From: Haliclystus octoradiatus
Lineage: Eukaryota; Cnidaria; Staurozoa; Stauromedusae; Haliclystidae
DNA length: 64,000 bases
Assembly (NCBI GenBank): GCA_916610825.1
Contig: OU744449.1
Coordinates: 2,864,001 to 2,928,000 of the forward strand
Direction: 5' to 3'
Position numbers and translations under genes: made by a program. The stretch's first letter is position 1. The number at the start of each line of letters is the position of its first letter. The notes below the pieces were generated by a model, which was not told where the DNA came from, did not search any database, and saw nothing but the letters and a program-made list of their open reading frames with translations. This document shows, one piece after another, positions 1 to 11,599 of this stretch.

Positions 1-689
1 ATATGTTCAATGCATCAAATGACATAAATCAGCAAGCCAAGGTTTTAAATATATTTTAGTTTGGATTGAAATGCTTTAGAAGTTTTTGACGAAATAAAAG
101 CAAGGACATGTTACAGTTTTGGCTGTGTCTTGTTGTTGTTCAATGAAGGTTGAGATAATGTTTTTTTCTTTTATGACCGACTTTATAGAAAGGAGACAAA
201 TAAATGGTTTGTTAGTGAAGAAGGTGATGCATTGAACATATAAATAACATATATTGTGAATGATTTACATTTTCAATGCTATGAGCGTGGATATGTGTAT
301 AGCGTCCATCAATTCAGTGTAATGAAAATGGTTATGGTGTTCTTAATAGCGTTTCCCACCATACATTATGATTTTTACCCTCAAAAGAACACTCCATTTT
401 CAGTGCAGACATATGCTTACAACAATAAATTCTACTTAGCTAGCTTTTGTGGTCACCAGAGAATCTTTTGATACGTGTTAAATATGTGTGAGAATGATAT
501 GTCAAAATATAATCTGTATTACGCGCGCTACGAATGAAATATTTTCTGATTTTTATTTTCTTCAAATTCGTGAACTTTAAAATCATTAAATCATCTGGAA
601 TTTTGCTACTCTTGAGTTTATATGTTCTTCCTTACCTCAGTTTTGTGGGAGAGAAAAATAGATTGCCGTCACAGAGCTACGCCATCTCA

Positions 690-945
690 AACGTAACATC
701 GCGTGATTAATCCGATCTAAAGTCTATTAGAAAAACCACACGACTTGTGACTTTGTCGTCATAAAGCTAGATCCAATCCCTTTTTTTCCCTCAGCGACAT
801 TTGGGCCAAAACACCACTTTGAAGGCATTTTTCACCAAGAAATAATTTCCAGATCGAAAAAAAAATTACGCCATTGTTTTTTTCACGTCGGGTTCTACTA
901 CATATGTAAAGATAGTCTGGGGGTTTATTCCCACTTTAACAGAAG
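690..945 (+). repeat. dispersed repeat, family C copy
   Basis: This segment is clearly related to 37600-37905. Both share AAAGCTAGATCC, a run of T then CTCAGC, TTTGG.C.AAAACACC, CCAGATCGAAA and a closing TTTTCCCAC-like end. The 37.6 kb copy is one arm of a nested inverted-repeat element, so this is probably a solitary end or fragment of the same transposon. Confidence 0.5.
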
Positions 946-2332
946 TTTTAATGTTCATTTTTAGATTTGATAGCAGGATACTGAAAATGTAAAAACGGAA
1001 AAATGTTTGAAAATCACAAAGATGGAATGTGACTTTCAACGAATTGCACTGAATCGGTTTCAACTATTACGAATTAAGTTAAATTAAGTTAAGTTTGATT
1101 TGTGGAGTTGGTTTTAGTTTGAAATGTGATAAGTTATTTGATTAGTCCTTATGCATTGAACTATTTACTTGCGGGTCAGAGAGGATATAGCTGCAATTAA
1201 ATTATATTTTAATGTGATTAAGTTAGACATTGTTACACCGTAAATCCCTTCAGTTCAAATGGAAATATAAAGGTGAATTTGTAGGTACAATGATTGTAAA
1301 CATGAGTTTGAATGTCTACGAAATCAAGAATGGAAATGTAACTCGGAAATAAACTTTTTAGTTCCAAACGTGTGTGGGTAAAAATGTGAAAGTCATATTA
1401 ACAAATTGAACTAAAGCAATTGACGTTGTTCTGTAGTTTAAATTTGACAGTATTTTAAGTTATGTTAATTTGAATGTGATTATTGATTATGATTGCCTTG
1501 AAAGTTATAAAAACTGCATGCAACTGTTATAATTGTGTCTTGTGTCATTCATGGATAACGTATCGCTGTTGCTCCTTCATGTGATTAGCATCTCACAGCC
1601 AACCACGCATCACCCTAGGCAACAATGAATGTTCACTTTTCGTTTGTTTTATTTCAATAACCTCATTGCTCATGACCGTTTTTAATTTATATAAATTGTG
1701 ATTTTGATGAATGATATAAATTTTAAAAAATTTGGTAACTTTGTAATGAGTACAGTGTTTATAAGTGTTGATTAATTGAGAAATTACAAAATTTCATTTA
1801 CATGTTTGTAGCCTATTGTGATTGACAGTACCTTTGTGATAATTATTTGCATGGTTTATCTTTGGTTGCTGTTCAATTTGACATTATTAGCCTATATTTA
1901 CATATTTACAGTGCTGAAATGCAAGGAGACAAAAGTAAATTAATTCTAGGTTGTTGTAATTGTTGCAATAGTAATAAAACTAGACACAATGTTACATGAT
2001 TGAATGTGAATTTTTTCCTTCCAACGTTGATTTCATCATCATTATCATTATCATTTATTCAGAAATACCTGACAAGTGTGCATAAACTGAGAAAAGTATT
2101 AATACACTTTTTTCACAGGGCTGATTGTTATTATCAAAGTTGTACAAAATGGATAACAGATTTTATGTATTGATATTAGTACACCGTTATATCAGTGGTA
2201 GAGTTCCTGTAATCCATGCTGGAGAGGGCATATCTGATTTCTCAATTTAAAAATCCCATTTTATGTACGGAACTTATAATTGTGTGAAGATTATTGTAAT
2301 TTGGAAATTCATGAAGATAATAAATGTGACAA

Positions 2333-2497
2333 AAGTGGGAATCCTGAAGTCATAGATCCTGGAGGGCTAGAGTAAATTCAGAAAAAAATGATAATTTTCT
2401 GATTTGTAAGCCAAACATCAACAAAAATATTTATATAAAAATGTTGAAAATGTGTTACTTTTACAGAATACTAAAGCTTTTGTCAGACACTGCTTGC
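2333..2497 (+). repeat. family D MITE-like copy (GGGTCCGACAAAAG ends)
   Basis: The copy opens with GACAAAAGTGGGAATCCTG and closes with TTTTGTCAGACACTGC, which is the inverted form of the same end. The interior (AGAGTAAATTCAG, GATAATTTTCTGATTTGTAAG, CCAAACATCAACAAAAATAT) recurs at about eight other places in the window. Confidence 0.6.
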
Positions 2498-2654
2498 GTT
2501 CTTATTTAGTGATCTTATAGCTGATGTGTTGTGAAGTATGAAGTAAAAAAAAATTACACATGCGCATACACATACCTTTAATTGCCCAATTTGTATCCCA
2601 TAATTTATAATGAAAGCTTTCTTAATGTTGAAGTTTATTTACATTTATTTACAG

Positions 2655-2713
2655 TATTGTGTTGGATGCATCAAGATCATCTGATGAGGTTCTGAAATGC
2701 AACATAAGTATAG
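2655..2713 (+). other. candidate single coding exon
   Basis: A good acceptor (TTTATTTACAG) and donor (ATAG|GTGAGA) bracket 59 bases that are open in one frame, with a reading containing VLDASRSSDEVL. The DASRS-D-V pattern loosely recalls the C-terminal lid of nucleotide monophosphate kinases, but no companion exon was found. It may be a chance match. Confidence 0.2.
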
Positions 2714-2777
2714 GTGAGATGCAGGTTGTTGTGTATTTTTAGTTGTTAACCTTGATTTTAAGATTTATAAAGTTTAC

Positions 2778-3489
2778 CTCGATAAGTTGTTAGTTTCCAC
2801 ATTTACAAATGCTGAATTACAAATTGTCTGTCTATTTCGGAAATTGCTTTCAATATGTACAAAATATGCTGATTGCTTGATTCTGGATTCGAGCGTTGTC
2901 TGATGAAGTTTGTCAAGTTGTTGATTTCGTTGACATCTTCGTTGGTTGGTGTTGATTTTGCCATCCACTAACAAGGGCAATACCTTTCCATTGGCGGAGA
3001 TGGTCATTACAAGCATATGACCAACTGACATTGTGCTTATTGAACCTGCATGGAATAAAACAAATGTTTAGGGATGATTTCATTTATGTTTGAAAAAAGT
3101 GATACATGTTTTTTAATGGCCTCTATCACTGTCATAGTAGTGATGGTTCATTTTGATTGACTTGTAACAAAGTTAAAATGAGAGGCAATAAATGAATTAA
3201 TTTTTATGTGATGGATGATGATGTTTTTGACAATGAAAATGAAAAAAGCCTGTAGGAAGGTATAGAAAGATGGCAAGATTGTTGAGTTCAAACAGACTAT
3301 TCTGGGAGAAAACAAAATACTGGATTCTAACAGAAAAAAAATCGGAGTTAAAATAAAGATATGTAGAGTGCAATATTACATCAGAGTTAACTAAAAAAAT
3401 TTATCAATAAAGAAGTTACTACTTACGTATTGAACGTGCAATGTTAATTTCATGAATACACTATAGCGTTGGAAGTAGATTGTCTTGCC
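2778..3489 (-). other. possible extra 3' exons downstream of the RepHel gene
   Basis: Two segments with plausible splice sites follow the GIY-YIG exon on the same strand: about 3427-3489 (acceptor TTTTCCAG, donor ATAC|GTAAGT) and 2778-3045 (acceptor CCATGCAG, donor CGAG|GTAAAC). The second is open for 85 codons in one frame, with no recognised motif. Their link to the helicase gene is inferred only from strand and spacing. Confidence 0.3.
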
Positions 3490-3576
3490 TGGAAAATAAC
3501 GTAATTTGTTAGGAAAAGATGTTCTGTTATTATTTCAATGGTGAACCATGCATTATTTATATTAAAACCTTAGTAC

Positions 3577-4023
3577 CTTGTTACTGACTTGAACATGATG
3601 GATGTTGGACAACTTGGATGGATGCACATTGATGGAATTAATAGGCACGATTATGATTGCTGCCGACAATGCTCCGTTGCTGAATTGAGTTTGCCAATCT
3701 GCTAATAGTTTGGTGGCGTTTGGGAAATTGTGGATATTTCCATTTCTCCAGTTCGTAATTAACGTGTAAACCTTCCATGGACGACACATCTGCAACCTGC
3801 CAAGCAGCGCTGTCTTCTCCTGGTGTAGGGTTAGAAACATGTTATTTGTTCTGCCGATCTTAAAGATGTTGTTGAAAGATTGACTTTGCAAAATATATAC
3901 TGCAGGCAAAGGTGGTATGATGAAATCATCTCGAAAGAAAGTTGCATGTCGATTATTCCTGAGTGATAGTTTAAATATCACTTCAGTGGACAGTGTAAAC
4001 ACTTGTGATGCAAGACTTGCAAT
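3577..4023 (-). pseudogene. GIY-YIG nuclease-like terminal exon of the RepHel gene
   Basis: This exon follows helicase motif VI. The upstream exon ends ACT CAT|GTGAGT and this one begins TTTCATTCAG|ATT GCA, so reading continues in phase 0 from helicase into this domain. The translation contains VYILQS, then FKIGRTNN about ten residues later, then TLHQEKT. This is the spacing and pattern of a GIY-YIG core (VYI... / .KIG.T.N). A tail with CRPWKVYTLITNW and about 60 further residues follows, and the donor is AACAAG|GTACTA. GIY-YIG domains are known from homing endonucleases and Penelope-like retroelements. I do not know this arrangement as a standard Helitron architecture. Catalytic competence is not shown. 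Confidence 0.6.
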
Positions 4024-5204
4024 CTGAATGAAAAATTTTGTGGATATTGAAAACATATTATATTGTTAGCATGTCAGTGCATATTTAATAAGGGGAAATA
4101 AGGTGAACTCACATGAGTGATAGCATCTTTGTTTGATTGGGAATCACCAACAAAGTACAAATCTTTTACGTGCCTTACCCGAGAAACAAGAACCAGCAGT
4201 TGTTCTCTTTCCCACAGATGAAACATGTGATCGAGAGTAGATAATTGAGTGGCAACTGCTGGCACTGTTTCACCAATGCAAGCGTGAATTGTATCACATA
4301 CATGGTATCTGTAATGGAATAATAAGAATTAATACTGACAGGCTAACATGGTTGAACTCATAGGTGGACGGTGATTTTACCTGAATGGAAGTTGTTTCCT
4401 GCGTGATATTGCATGATGGAAATAGTTGACAACGCCGTGAGAATATCTTGGTGCAAATGTTGCCACTCTGCCACCTTCAAATTTGACCTTGACGTTGTTA
4501 TCAATTGCTGAAAAACTTACAACTTGTACAACATCGCCTTGAGTGTATAAGACTCCAGCTGGTGTGCTGTTGTTAAAAGTTATTTTCAACTTTTGGCCAA
4601 CATAGATGAATAATTGTTTTGGCTCAAGGCATTGGTAATTGAGCTTTGAAATTACACTGGCTCTTGTTGTTGGTTGCCATTGACCTGGTGAAAACTCAAT
4701 TTCATCTTGCGATTCAAATGTAATTCCATTGTTTTGTTGCTTTGCCTGACTGATAACTTTGTCAGTGATAAAGGATTTTGCAGCTTTTGTCGACACTATT
4801 CGTAGCATATTGGAAGGAACATCCATGATGAAAACGTGCCTGCATTGTCAATAATGAGATCCGCAAGCTCAATGCACTGGGCTACATCCAGGTGCGACCT
4901 TAGCATGGAATTGATTTTTTTTAAATTAAGATCTGCTGCGCATCGGACCTTGAAAAATAAATAGATATCAAAATAATGTTAGCAATGTTGCTTTTGAAAT
5001 CAATTTAGATGTTTTTGGTTTGTGTAAATGCTTTCTAAAGGTGTACCTGCTCTTTCAACGGTATTACTTTGAAATTTGTGAAAACATGCTGACCGAGCCA
5101 TATATATGTCCCTACAAGTAAAGGCATTGAAATTGATATATTTAGATGAGACTTAATTTAGTTGAACTGGAAGATATATTGCTAAAATAGGGTAGTATGA
5201 TTAC

Positions 5205-5679
5205 CTGAATGGGCTGGAGCTGGCAATGATCTCCTGATGCAACGATGTACACACCACCAAAAGGCAATGTATTGCAATGTATCATTTTTAAGACTGAATC
5301 AATAACGGTTAACAATTCCGATGATAACATTCCAATTTCTTCGGTGAATAAATTCTTGATTGATTTTAGAGCGTGGAATTTTACTGGATTTGAAATCAGT
5401 GAACTGTAACTCTGTATTGATGTTTTCGGTACAGAATCAATTAAATTGTTGTTGACAACGATGTTGAATAGAAAACGGATGTGCTCACCACCTAAATTTC
5501 TAGCTCTATTTGCAGATGATGATGTAAGCATGCAATTTATGTTGCAACTGATGGCATGCAACAGTGTTATCAACAACAGTCGTGTCTTTCCTGCACCTGG
5601 TGGACCAACGAAGATATGTCCTCTTTGATTTGTGAGAGATGTATTCACGTGAATTTAATCATCTATGAGATTGATTGAC
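5205..5679 (-). pseudogene. helicase motor exon (Walker A/B, motif III) of the RepHel gene
   Basis: The exon encodes the N-terminal motor of a superfamily 1B, Pif1-like helicase. GPPGAGKTR is the nucleotide-binding P-loop. EEIGM sits where DEISM-like Walker B is usual. SGDHCQLQPI matches motif III (GDxxQLxPI). The donor is CCCATTCAG|GTAATC. The 5' part of the exon has a TGA or TAA in the candidate frames before GHIFVGPPG, which suggests a frame break close to the acceptor. Confidence 0.75.
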
Positions 5680-8045
5680 CTGAAAATGAATAAAAAATGT
5701 AATTATTAGAAGTAAAGTATTGTGAATTATTAATTGAAATAATAATGAGAATCATTTAATTTACTTACATTTGTGTGGAGTTTTCTTGCTCTAGTTTGGA
5801 CTCATTGGTTTGACCTGGAAATGTTCCAGGAGTGGCAACATACAATGTCGGTAATCCTTGTAATAGTGACTGCAATGGTGGCATGTTTGGAAGCTGTTCT
5901 TTCTGTAAAATAACTAAAAGGGTTTCTAAACGATTTTGCTGAAGTTCTTTTATTTTTTGTTGCAGGATTTCATTCAACTGCTGATCGTCAACAACTGGCG
6001 GCGGTAATTGGCACATCAGTATGCAGAAACTGAAAGCGCAATTCTGAAAGGTGAGAAAAGAAATAGCAAGAATAAGAAGGGTGATGAGGCACAAAATTGA
6101 TCAATGTATATGTAAATTCTTACGCTCATTTGCAAGAAGAAGGAATTTTTGAAACTCTTTCCTTTTTAAGGGTAAAAAATCCAATTGTTCTAGGATATAT
6201 CTTTTTAGCAGTACATCAATATCCTCACTGGTGACTAGTAATGCATCTGGTAGAAGGCGAGCTTGAAAGAAAACCTGCAATAAATGAATTACAAATTAGG
6301 ATTCAAATGTGTTTGATTTGTACGTACTGATACTATTTGATAAACTTACCTCAGTCATGTTATGAGAGTTGCAAAACAAATCCCATTCACTTTCATAGTG
6401 TCCCATGGTGAGAAGCAGATGGTTGAGAAAAACAGCAAGGTCATCAGGTGTAACATGGCTGAACACTACCACAGTTCTTCGATCTGTAGTGACGTCAACA
6501 TACTGAAGAAACATTGATCACCATTGCTGCAGTTCGTAATCAGTTTCATCTCTTAGAACTCGTAAGCTATACAAAAGATTTAACAGTTGCGTACGACCTA
6601 AGAAAATATTAGTGTGAGATGGATATCAGTTGAATGTTGATTACATATGTGCTTACTGATAAAGATTCAATAGCAATACTGACACACACCTGGTGTATTC
6701 CTTGGAACTACATTGATAAGAAATTGATATACATCGTCAATGTGACAGTAACGAATTCTAATCTAAAATGAGAGGATGGATAAGTAAAATTACAATATCC
6801 CCTATAATTTATTATGATAGTAATTCCATGTTGTTTAAATTGTTACCTGGCAACAGTATGCATCGATCCAAGGTGTTGTGTTAAATATATCCAGCGAAAG
6901 AGGATATTTGTTCAGCTTTTTTCTTGTGAAGCATTGAGCATATGTTTCCAACAGACTTATCATGCGCAACTCTGGAGGACGTAGTGAAAACGCCAATGTC
7001 TCATCTATGCAGTAGCTACCATTTAAATAATCATTGAGCATTGATATCTGTGAGGCAAATAAGTATGACGTAAATGATTTGAAATTTCATGAATGAAGTT
7101 GAAAAGGCTATGTATATGTAAAAGGTTACCTGTCCTTGGCTGTGTTGCCTCCATTGCGGTAGATGCGATCTTTTGAAATGGCAGTCAACTGGCCATTGTC
7201 GTCATGTGCAGATGCTGGAGATCTTGTGTTGTACTTTTTGATAAAATATCTTCTGTCTTTTGGTAGCGTATTAACATTAACAAAGTCAACAGTAGATTGC
7301 ATAAAATCTAGATCCAGCATATACCAAAGAACTTCGGTTAAACAGATTTCTCTTTGGAGCGATTGATGCTGGGATTCAACAAATTTTCTATGAACAATAA
7401 TGAATGTAACGAGAAGATTTATAAATAAAGTAGATTAAATGCTGTGAAAATGTTGTTCGTACAGCTACGTAAATGTTTCCTTGCTTACCTGTGAGTTTGA
7501 ATCTTGTTGTGGTCTAATGTTCTTGGCTGGGCATTGATTTGAGATTGGCCTCTGCGTTTAGAGATTGTTACCGAACGCATATCATTCACACCGCTGCAAT
7601 ATTTTGTCACGTATGAATGTAGAATTCTATGATCCATGACTTGAATGTTACTTGATGAACATAAAGATAAGAAATTCATTGGCTCTGTAGGGCTGAAGGT
7701 TTCACCTGGATGGGCAGGAATAAGGTACTTTATTGCCTTGAAGTGGTCGATCGGGTTGATGTCACCATTTAATGATTGAGTCGCCATAGTCCAACCTTAG
7801 CAATTTTTGTAGAAGTTCCTCAGTGTATATGGTTGGTCTTTCTCTTTCGGAATACTCGTTAGAAATAGGATGCTGAAACACTCGACATAGTGTATTGCCG
7901 AACTCATCAATTAATTTTTTACATCTGCTACCAGCTGTAATTAAATAATTGCATAAATCAAAATGATGTTAATAAATGAAAGATCACTTTACATAGATGA
8001 GTGAATAGCAGTGGCTTAATTGTTTTTTTTGTTTTTATGAATTAC

Positions 8046-8282
8046 CTTTGTCGCAGTCGTGCTGCTGCAATATGTCTGCTAATTCAATTTTTTTGTAAAG
8101 ATCACCCACATCTTCTATTAGCTCATGATCCAGGAGAAAGTCTATTCCTAATTTGGCCAAATCATGGGCTCGACATACAATTCTTTCGTGAGTGATGCTG
8201 CTAGAAATGGACACCCCTCCGTGGATGTGGGGCTTTCCTCCTTCGGCACCAGTTGACTGGAGTTCATAGCGATACCAAGCAC
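8046..8282 (-). pseudogene. HUH endonuclease exon of the RepHel gene
   Basis: The translation runs WYRYELQSTGAEGGKPHIHGG and continues to DILQQHDCDK. An E.Q..G..PH.H block is the signature of the Rep (HUH) nuclease of Helitrons, with the two histidines as metal ligands. The upstream exon ends ATT G|GTAATA and this one starts AG|GT GCT TGG, giving a clean phase-1 join. The downstream tyrosine motif (YVTKY) lies in the next exon. Confidence 0.75.
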
Positions 8283-9463
8283 CTTAAATTAAGTAGAAAC
8301 AAGATGAAACAAGGGATTTTTATATCAACCGATTGTTAAACTGAAAACTTCTAGCACATTCTCGTATAACTGTCCAAAACAATGGAATTTGTTAGCAGAT
8401 GAGTTGAGGGACCTTACTTTATTTTTTATTTGACATTTTTAAAGGTAAAGTAAAAACATTTTTATATTGTAAAGAATATGAATGAGAATGTTAATATAAA
8501 AATAACGTAAGTTTTAATCCATGTAAATATTTTTGACTTTAGAACAATCAACATCGAAATAGCGCCATACATATATCACTATCACTATTAATTATCATTA
8601 GTTATTACCAATAACATCGCCTATAAAGCCCTGTTCCTCGCTATGAATTCTCCATCGATAATGCCAATAAGAAGTTCGTTCCCATGATCTACAAAGAAGA
8701 TTGTTGTACGAGGACATAATGTGACGCAGCTCAAGGGGAGACTTATCACTGTAAGAAGAAGACATGCTATACTGTAAGAGAGTTCAAATATTTGACATTT
8801 AAATGGAATAACAGTAAATACTTACATGTAATGCCTCAAATGGCCATTCGAATTGGTTTTAACCCATAGGTTTCAAAATCGTTAGCTGTATCGGTGATAA
8901 AGTAGGCCCAACTGCCTTCATCTCGCTGCTGTGCACATAATTTTTTTGCTTGCTGCTTTGAGTCGATTTCACCAAATGGAAGGTGGTGTCCCTCTCCAGT
9001 AGATACAACGTTGGGGGCATTATTTTTATTGAGGTACTCCATCCCTCTTTTGATTATTACTGCTGCACTGTTGTTATTCAAAGCTGTGTTTGTTTTGACA
9101 GAGAAAGCCCAGTTTTGATATTGTTTATCATTTGATGTTAATAGAGACAGATCGTGAAGGCGAACTGCCAAATGTTCTTCAATGCTTCCCAGATGTGTGC
9201 TTGGCTGGAAATTTGGGCTATACATGGCTGATGGCATTGCACCTAAAACAGATCCGTTGACCTTAGAGAAGAAGCCGAGAATATATGAAATGGTATAATG
9301 TTATTATAGCAAAAATGTTAATGGAAGTATATTAATGATGAGATTGACGACATGACTTTTGAAATTGTATAAAAATGTGAAAATGTTCTGTAATATTTGG
9401 ACTTGCTAGTATATTGTAAAATTAGATTGATAGGTCTACTTATTCGTGCCTCTTAGTCCTCCT

Positions 9464-9645
9464 AGCCAGGGTGCGACAAAAGTAGGAATCCTGAATCCTA
9501 GATTCCGGAAGGTTAGAGGAAATTGTGAAGAAAATTAATATTTTCATGATTTATGTGTCAAACATCAACAAAAAATTTAGAGGAGAAGGTTGAAATGTCT
9601 GTAGGATTCCAGAAGGCTGAACCTTTTATCAGATGCTGTTCCTAG
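9464..9645 (+). repeat. family D MITE-like copy inside a RepHel intron
   Basis: The copy starts GGGTGCGACAAAAGTAGG and ends near CCTTTTATCAGATGC. The interior matches the other family D copies (TCAAACATCAACAAAAA, GATTCC.GAAGG). It sits between the first two RepHel exons, so it inserted after, or as part of, that locus. Confidence 0.6.
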
Positions 9646-10098
9646 CCAACCACTTTGTTACGGCAGATGATATTGAAAGTATATAAAATTTGACGTTATA
9701 CCAACCTCTCTGTGAAAGATTCGTGGTGCCACCACCGCCTCAGGAAAGAGAAGTGGTAACGATGTATGCTGGTTGATTGAAGAAAGATGCTGCATAATTT
9801 GGGCCGTATGGACTGGTTGTTTACCAGCACCAAAAGATGGAATGTGGCAGTTCAAGGTGTTGTTTAAAATAAAATGTCCTGATGTGGATGCAGATGTGTT
9901 TTCTAAAAACAATTTCATAAATGGGATGTTATAATAAGTTGAGAACCTTTTATCATTCATGAAGTATGAACCGAATGGTATGGTGTTATACGAAGCGCGC
10001 TATCATGAGATTTAATTCGAATGAATGAATCAATTGAGTTCGGTGCGTCCATATAACCCTAGCCTAAGCAATGAAAATCACTCCATTTAATCTATTTT

Positions 10099-10435
10099 GG
10101 TATGGTCTAGTGGTGGAGCGTCTGCATCAGGCGCATGGGGTTTGGAGTTGCGAGTCGAATCCCATCGGTCCACAGATTATAACGACCAGATACTGCACTG
10201 AAAGTCGAATTCAATTGTTCTTAGCCTAGCTCCACAAGGCCCACTATTCCGCTACGTACCTGCGCTCATCTGGTACGCCCTATGCGCAGCAGCCGCAGGT
10301 CAAGTGAAGTACTGGGGCATGTGGCACAGGTCTAAATTGTTCTCGGCGGCCATTATGTTTAATGCCTCTCGATGACCTGGCTGCAGTTACGCGCTAAAAT
10401 CGCAATGGAAAAACACGATAAGCTTGCACTTATTT
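10099..10435 (+). mobile_element. tRNA-derived SINE
   Basis: The head begins GGTATGGTCTAGTGGTGGAG, which contains an RNA polymerase III A box (TGGTCTAGTGG). About 45 bp later comes a B-box-like GAGTCGAATCC at 10152-10162. A GC-richer body of about 250 bp follows and grades into AT-rich sequence near 10440. The base composition differs sharply from the flanks. Related pieces lie at 11223-11330. The 3' end is not precisely defined. Confidence 0.65.
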
Positions 10436-11222
10436 TATAGGCAAATTACATGTTTCTTTTGCGCCCAATTTTCATGCTAAAGGAAAATAACAGGAAAGTA
10501 TATCTTCTATTTTGAGATGATCGTTTGATAATGGTATATTGTGTACTAGAAGACAATATTTTATTGACTTATGAAAGTTGAACAAAATCATTGATTTTAC
10601 CGAAGAGAAAAACTGGCTATAAATTATGAATACAAGCATTTTTTGGTAAATAAAATTTACAATTACATTGCAAATAATATTTCGTAATATGATTTCATTA
10701 ATTTATCGAATATATGTGGCTCTTTACACGAATATTCCGAGTTTGAGATGCCGTGGTTTTGGAGTGCGTGTGATCGTATTCGATCGAAAATAATGGCAAA
10801 AACGTAAGCAGTAATTTCCATAAAAACCCACTCCAAATAGCCTGTTCTTTGATTGTGATTGCGTTATTCCATATCACCAAGCATCAGTGCATATTACTTT
10901 ACAGTTTGCAATGAAATTTATGTGATAAACTATAAATATTGTCGTCCTTTCTTCATTTCAACCGTAGACTTTTTAGGTTTTTGAATTTATGGCATTTAAA
11001 ATAAATTTGTTAATATCAAAATTAGGATTTTAAATTTACATATAGCGTACCATTCATCCACTTGCATTGAGTAGCTTGAGAAAGGCTGAATTCAGCTTCA
11101 AAAGTTTCAAGTATCATTTTGTCGATAAATCCCTAAAATCGTAATGGACAACGATGAAATGCGTCAAAAATGGGCAACAAACATAATGGCCGTTATTTGA
11201 CCAATCACAATTTTCGAACGTT

Positions 11223-11330
11223 CAGTGCCGTATCTGGTCGTTATAATCTGTGCATCGGTCTGCATTAAAATTTTTTCGAGTTTTTCGAGTTTTCGATTTT
11301 TTGGAGTTGCGAGTTCAATCCCATCGGTCT
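11223..11330. repeat. rearranged fragments of the 10.1-kb SINE
   Basis: Bases 11223-11252 are the reverse complement of 10172-10201, with one mismatch seen. Bases 11301-11330 are a direct copy of 10142-10171. The two pieces are joined by T-rich sequence, so the SINE head was duplicated with one part inverted. Confidence 0.65.
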
Positions 11331-11595
11331 GCATTAAAATGTTTTCCTTTTTTATTTGATTTATTATTTGAATATATTTTTCTATATATTATTATATTAT
11401 TTGGATATTGTTTTAATTTATTTTATTTTATTTGATTGAAGTTGATTTTTTTAATTGATTTGATTTTATATCATTCGATTGGATTTATTTACTTTTTTGA
11501 ATTTGATTTGATTTTCTTTTTCTTTGCATGATGATTTGATTGATTTGATATTCTATAGTGAATTTGATTCAATTGGTTTATTTTCATTATATCAT
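11331..11595. repeat. T-rich low-complexity stretch
   Basis: TTTATTTGATT and TTTGATTGATT words repeat imperfectly. There is no coding potential. Confidence 0.7.
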
Positions 11596-11599
11596 TCAC

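Larger units (their letters stand above)
1..2640. other. non-coding stretch, no gene recognised
   Basis: I see no conserved coding exon here. The short open frames have no recognisable motif and no convincing splice context. The stretch is AT-rich intergenic or intronic sequence holding two dispersed repeats, listed separately at 690-945 and 2333-2497. A degenerate patch near 2030-2130 (a CATCAT run, then a motif ending TTTTTTCACAGG) resembles one near 63270-63330. Confidence 0.5.
3577..9960 (-). pseudogene. Helitron-type RepHel (HUH endonuclease plus Pif1-like helicase), spliced, decayed
   Basis: Helitron RepHel proteins nick and roll out their own element by rolling-circle replication. Exons on the minus strand, in order: 9702-9960, about 8840-9242, 8609-8748, 8046-8282, 7489-7934, 7130-7387, 6847-7047, 6690-6762, 6350-6597, 6124-6274, 5770-6043, 5205-5679, 5047-5111, 4381-4948, 4113-4308, 3577-4023. 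Most junctions join in frame. The HUH motif (KPHIHGG) is in 8046-8282. The tyrosine motif (SYVTKYC) is in 7489-7934. Walker A (GPPGAGKTR), a Walker-B-like EEIGM and motif III (SGDHCQLQPI) are in 5205-5679. Motif VI (LVSRVR) is in 4113-4308. Decay signs: frame shift near 7790, in-frame TGA at 6518-6520, frame shift near 4820, frame conflict near 5640, ambiguous junction near 8840 and probably another near 6040. The first exon may not hold the true start. Confidence 0.8.

Noticed and set aside
2778..3045. Named protein for the 85-codon open segment
   Set aside because: Splice sites are plausible, but no motif could be recognised. Left as a possible trailing exon only.
11250..11435. 61-codon plus ORF
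   Set aside because: Composed of SINE fragments and T-rich low-complexity DNA.
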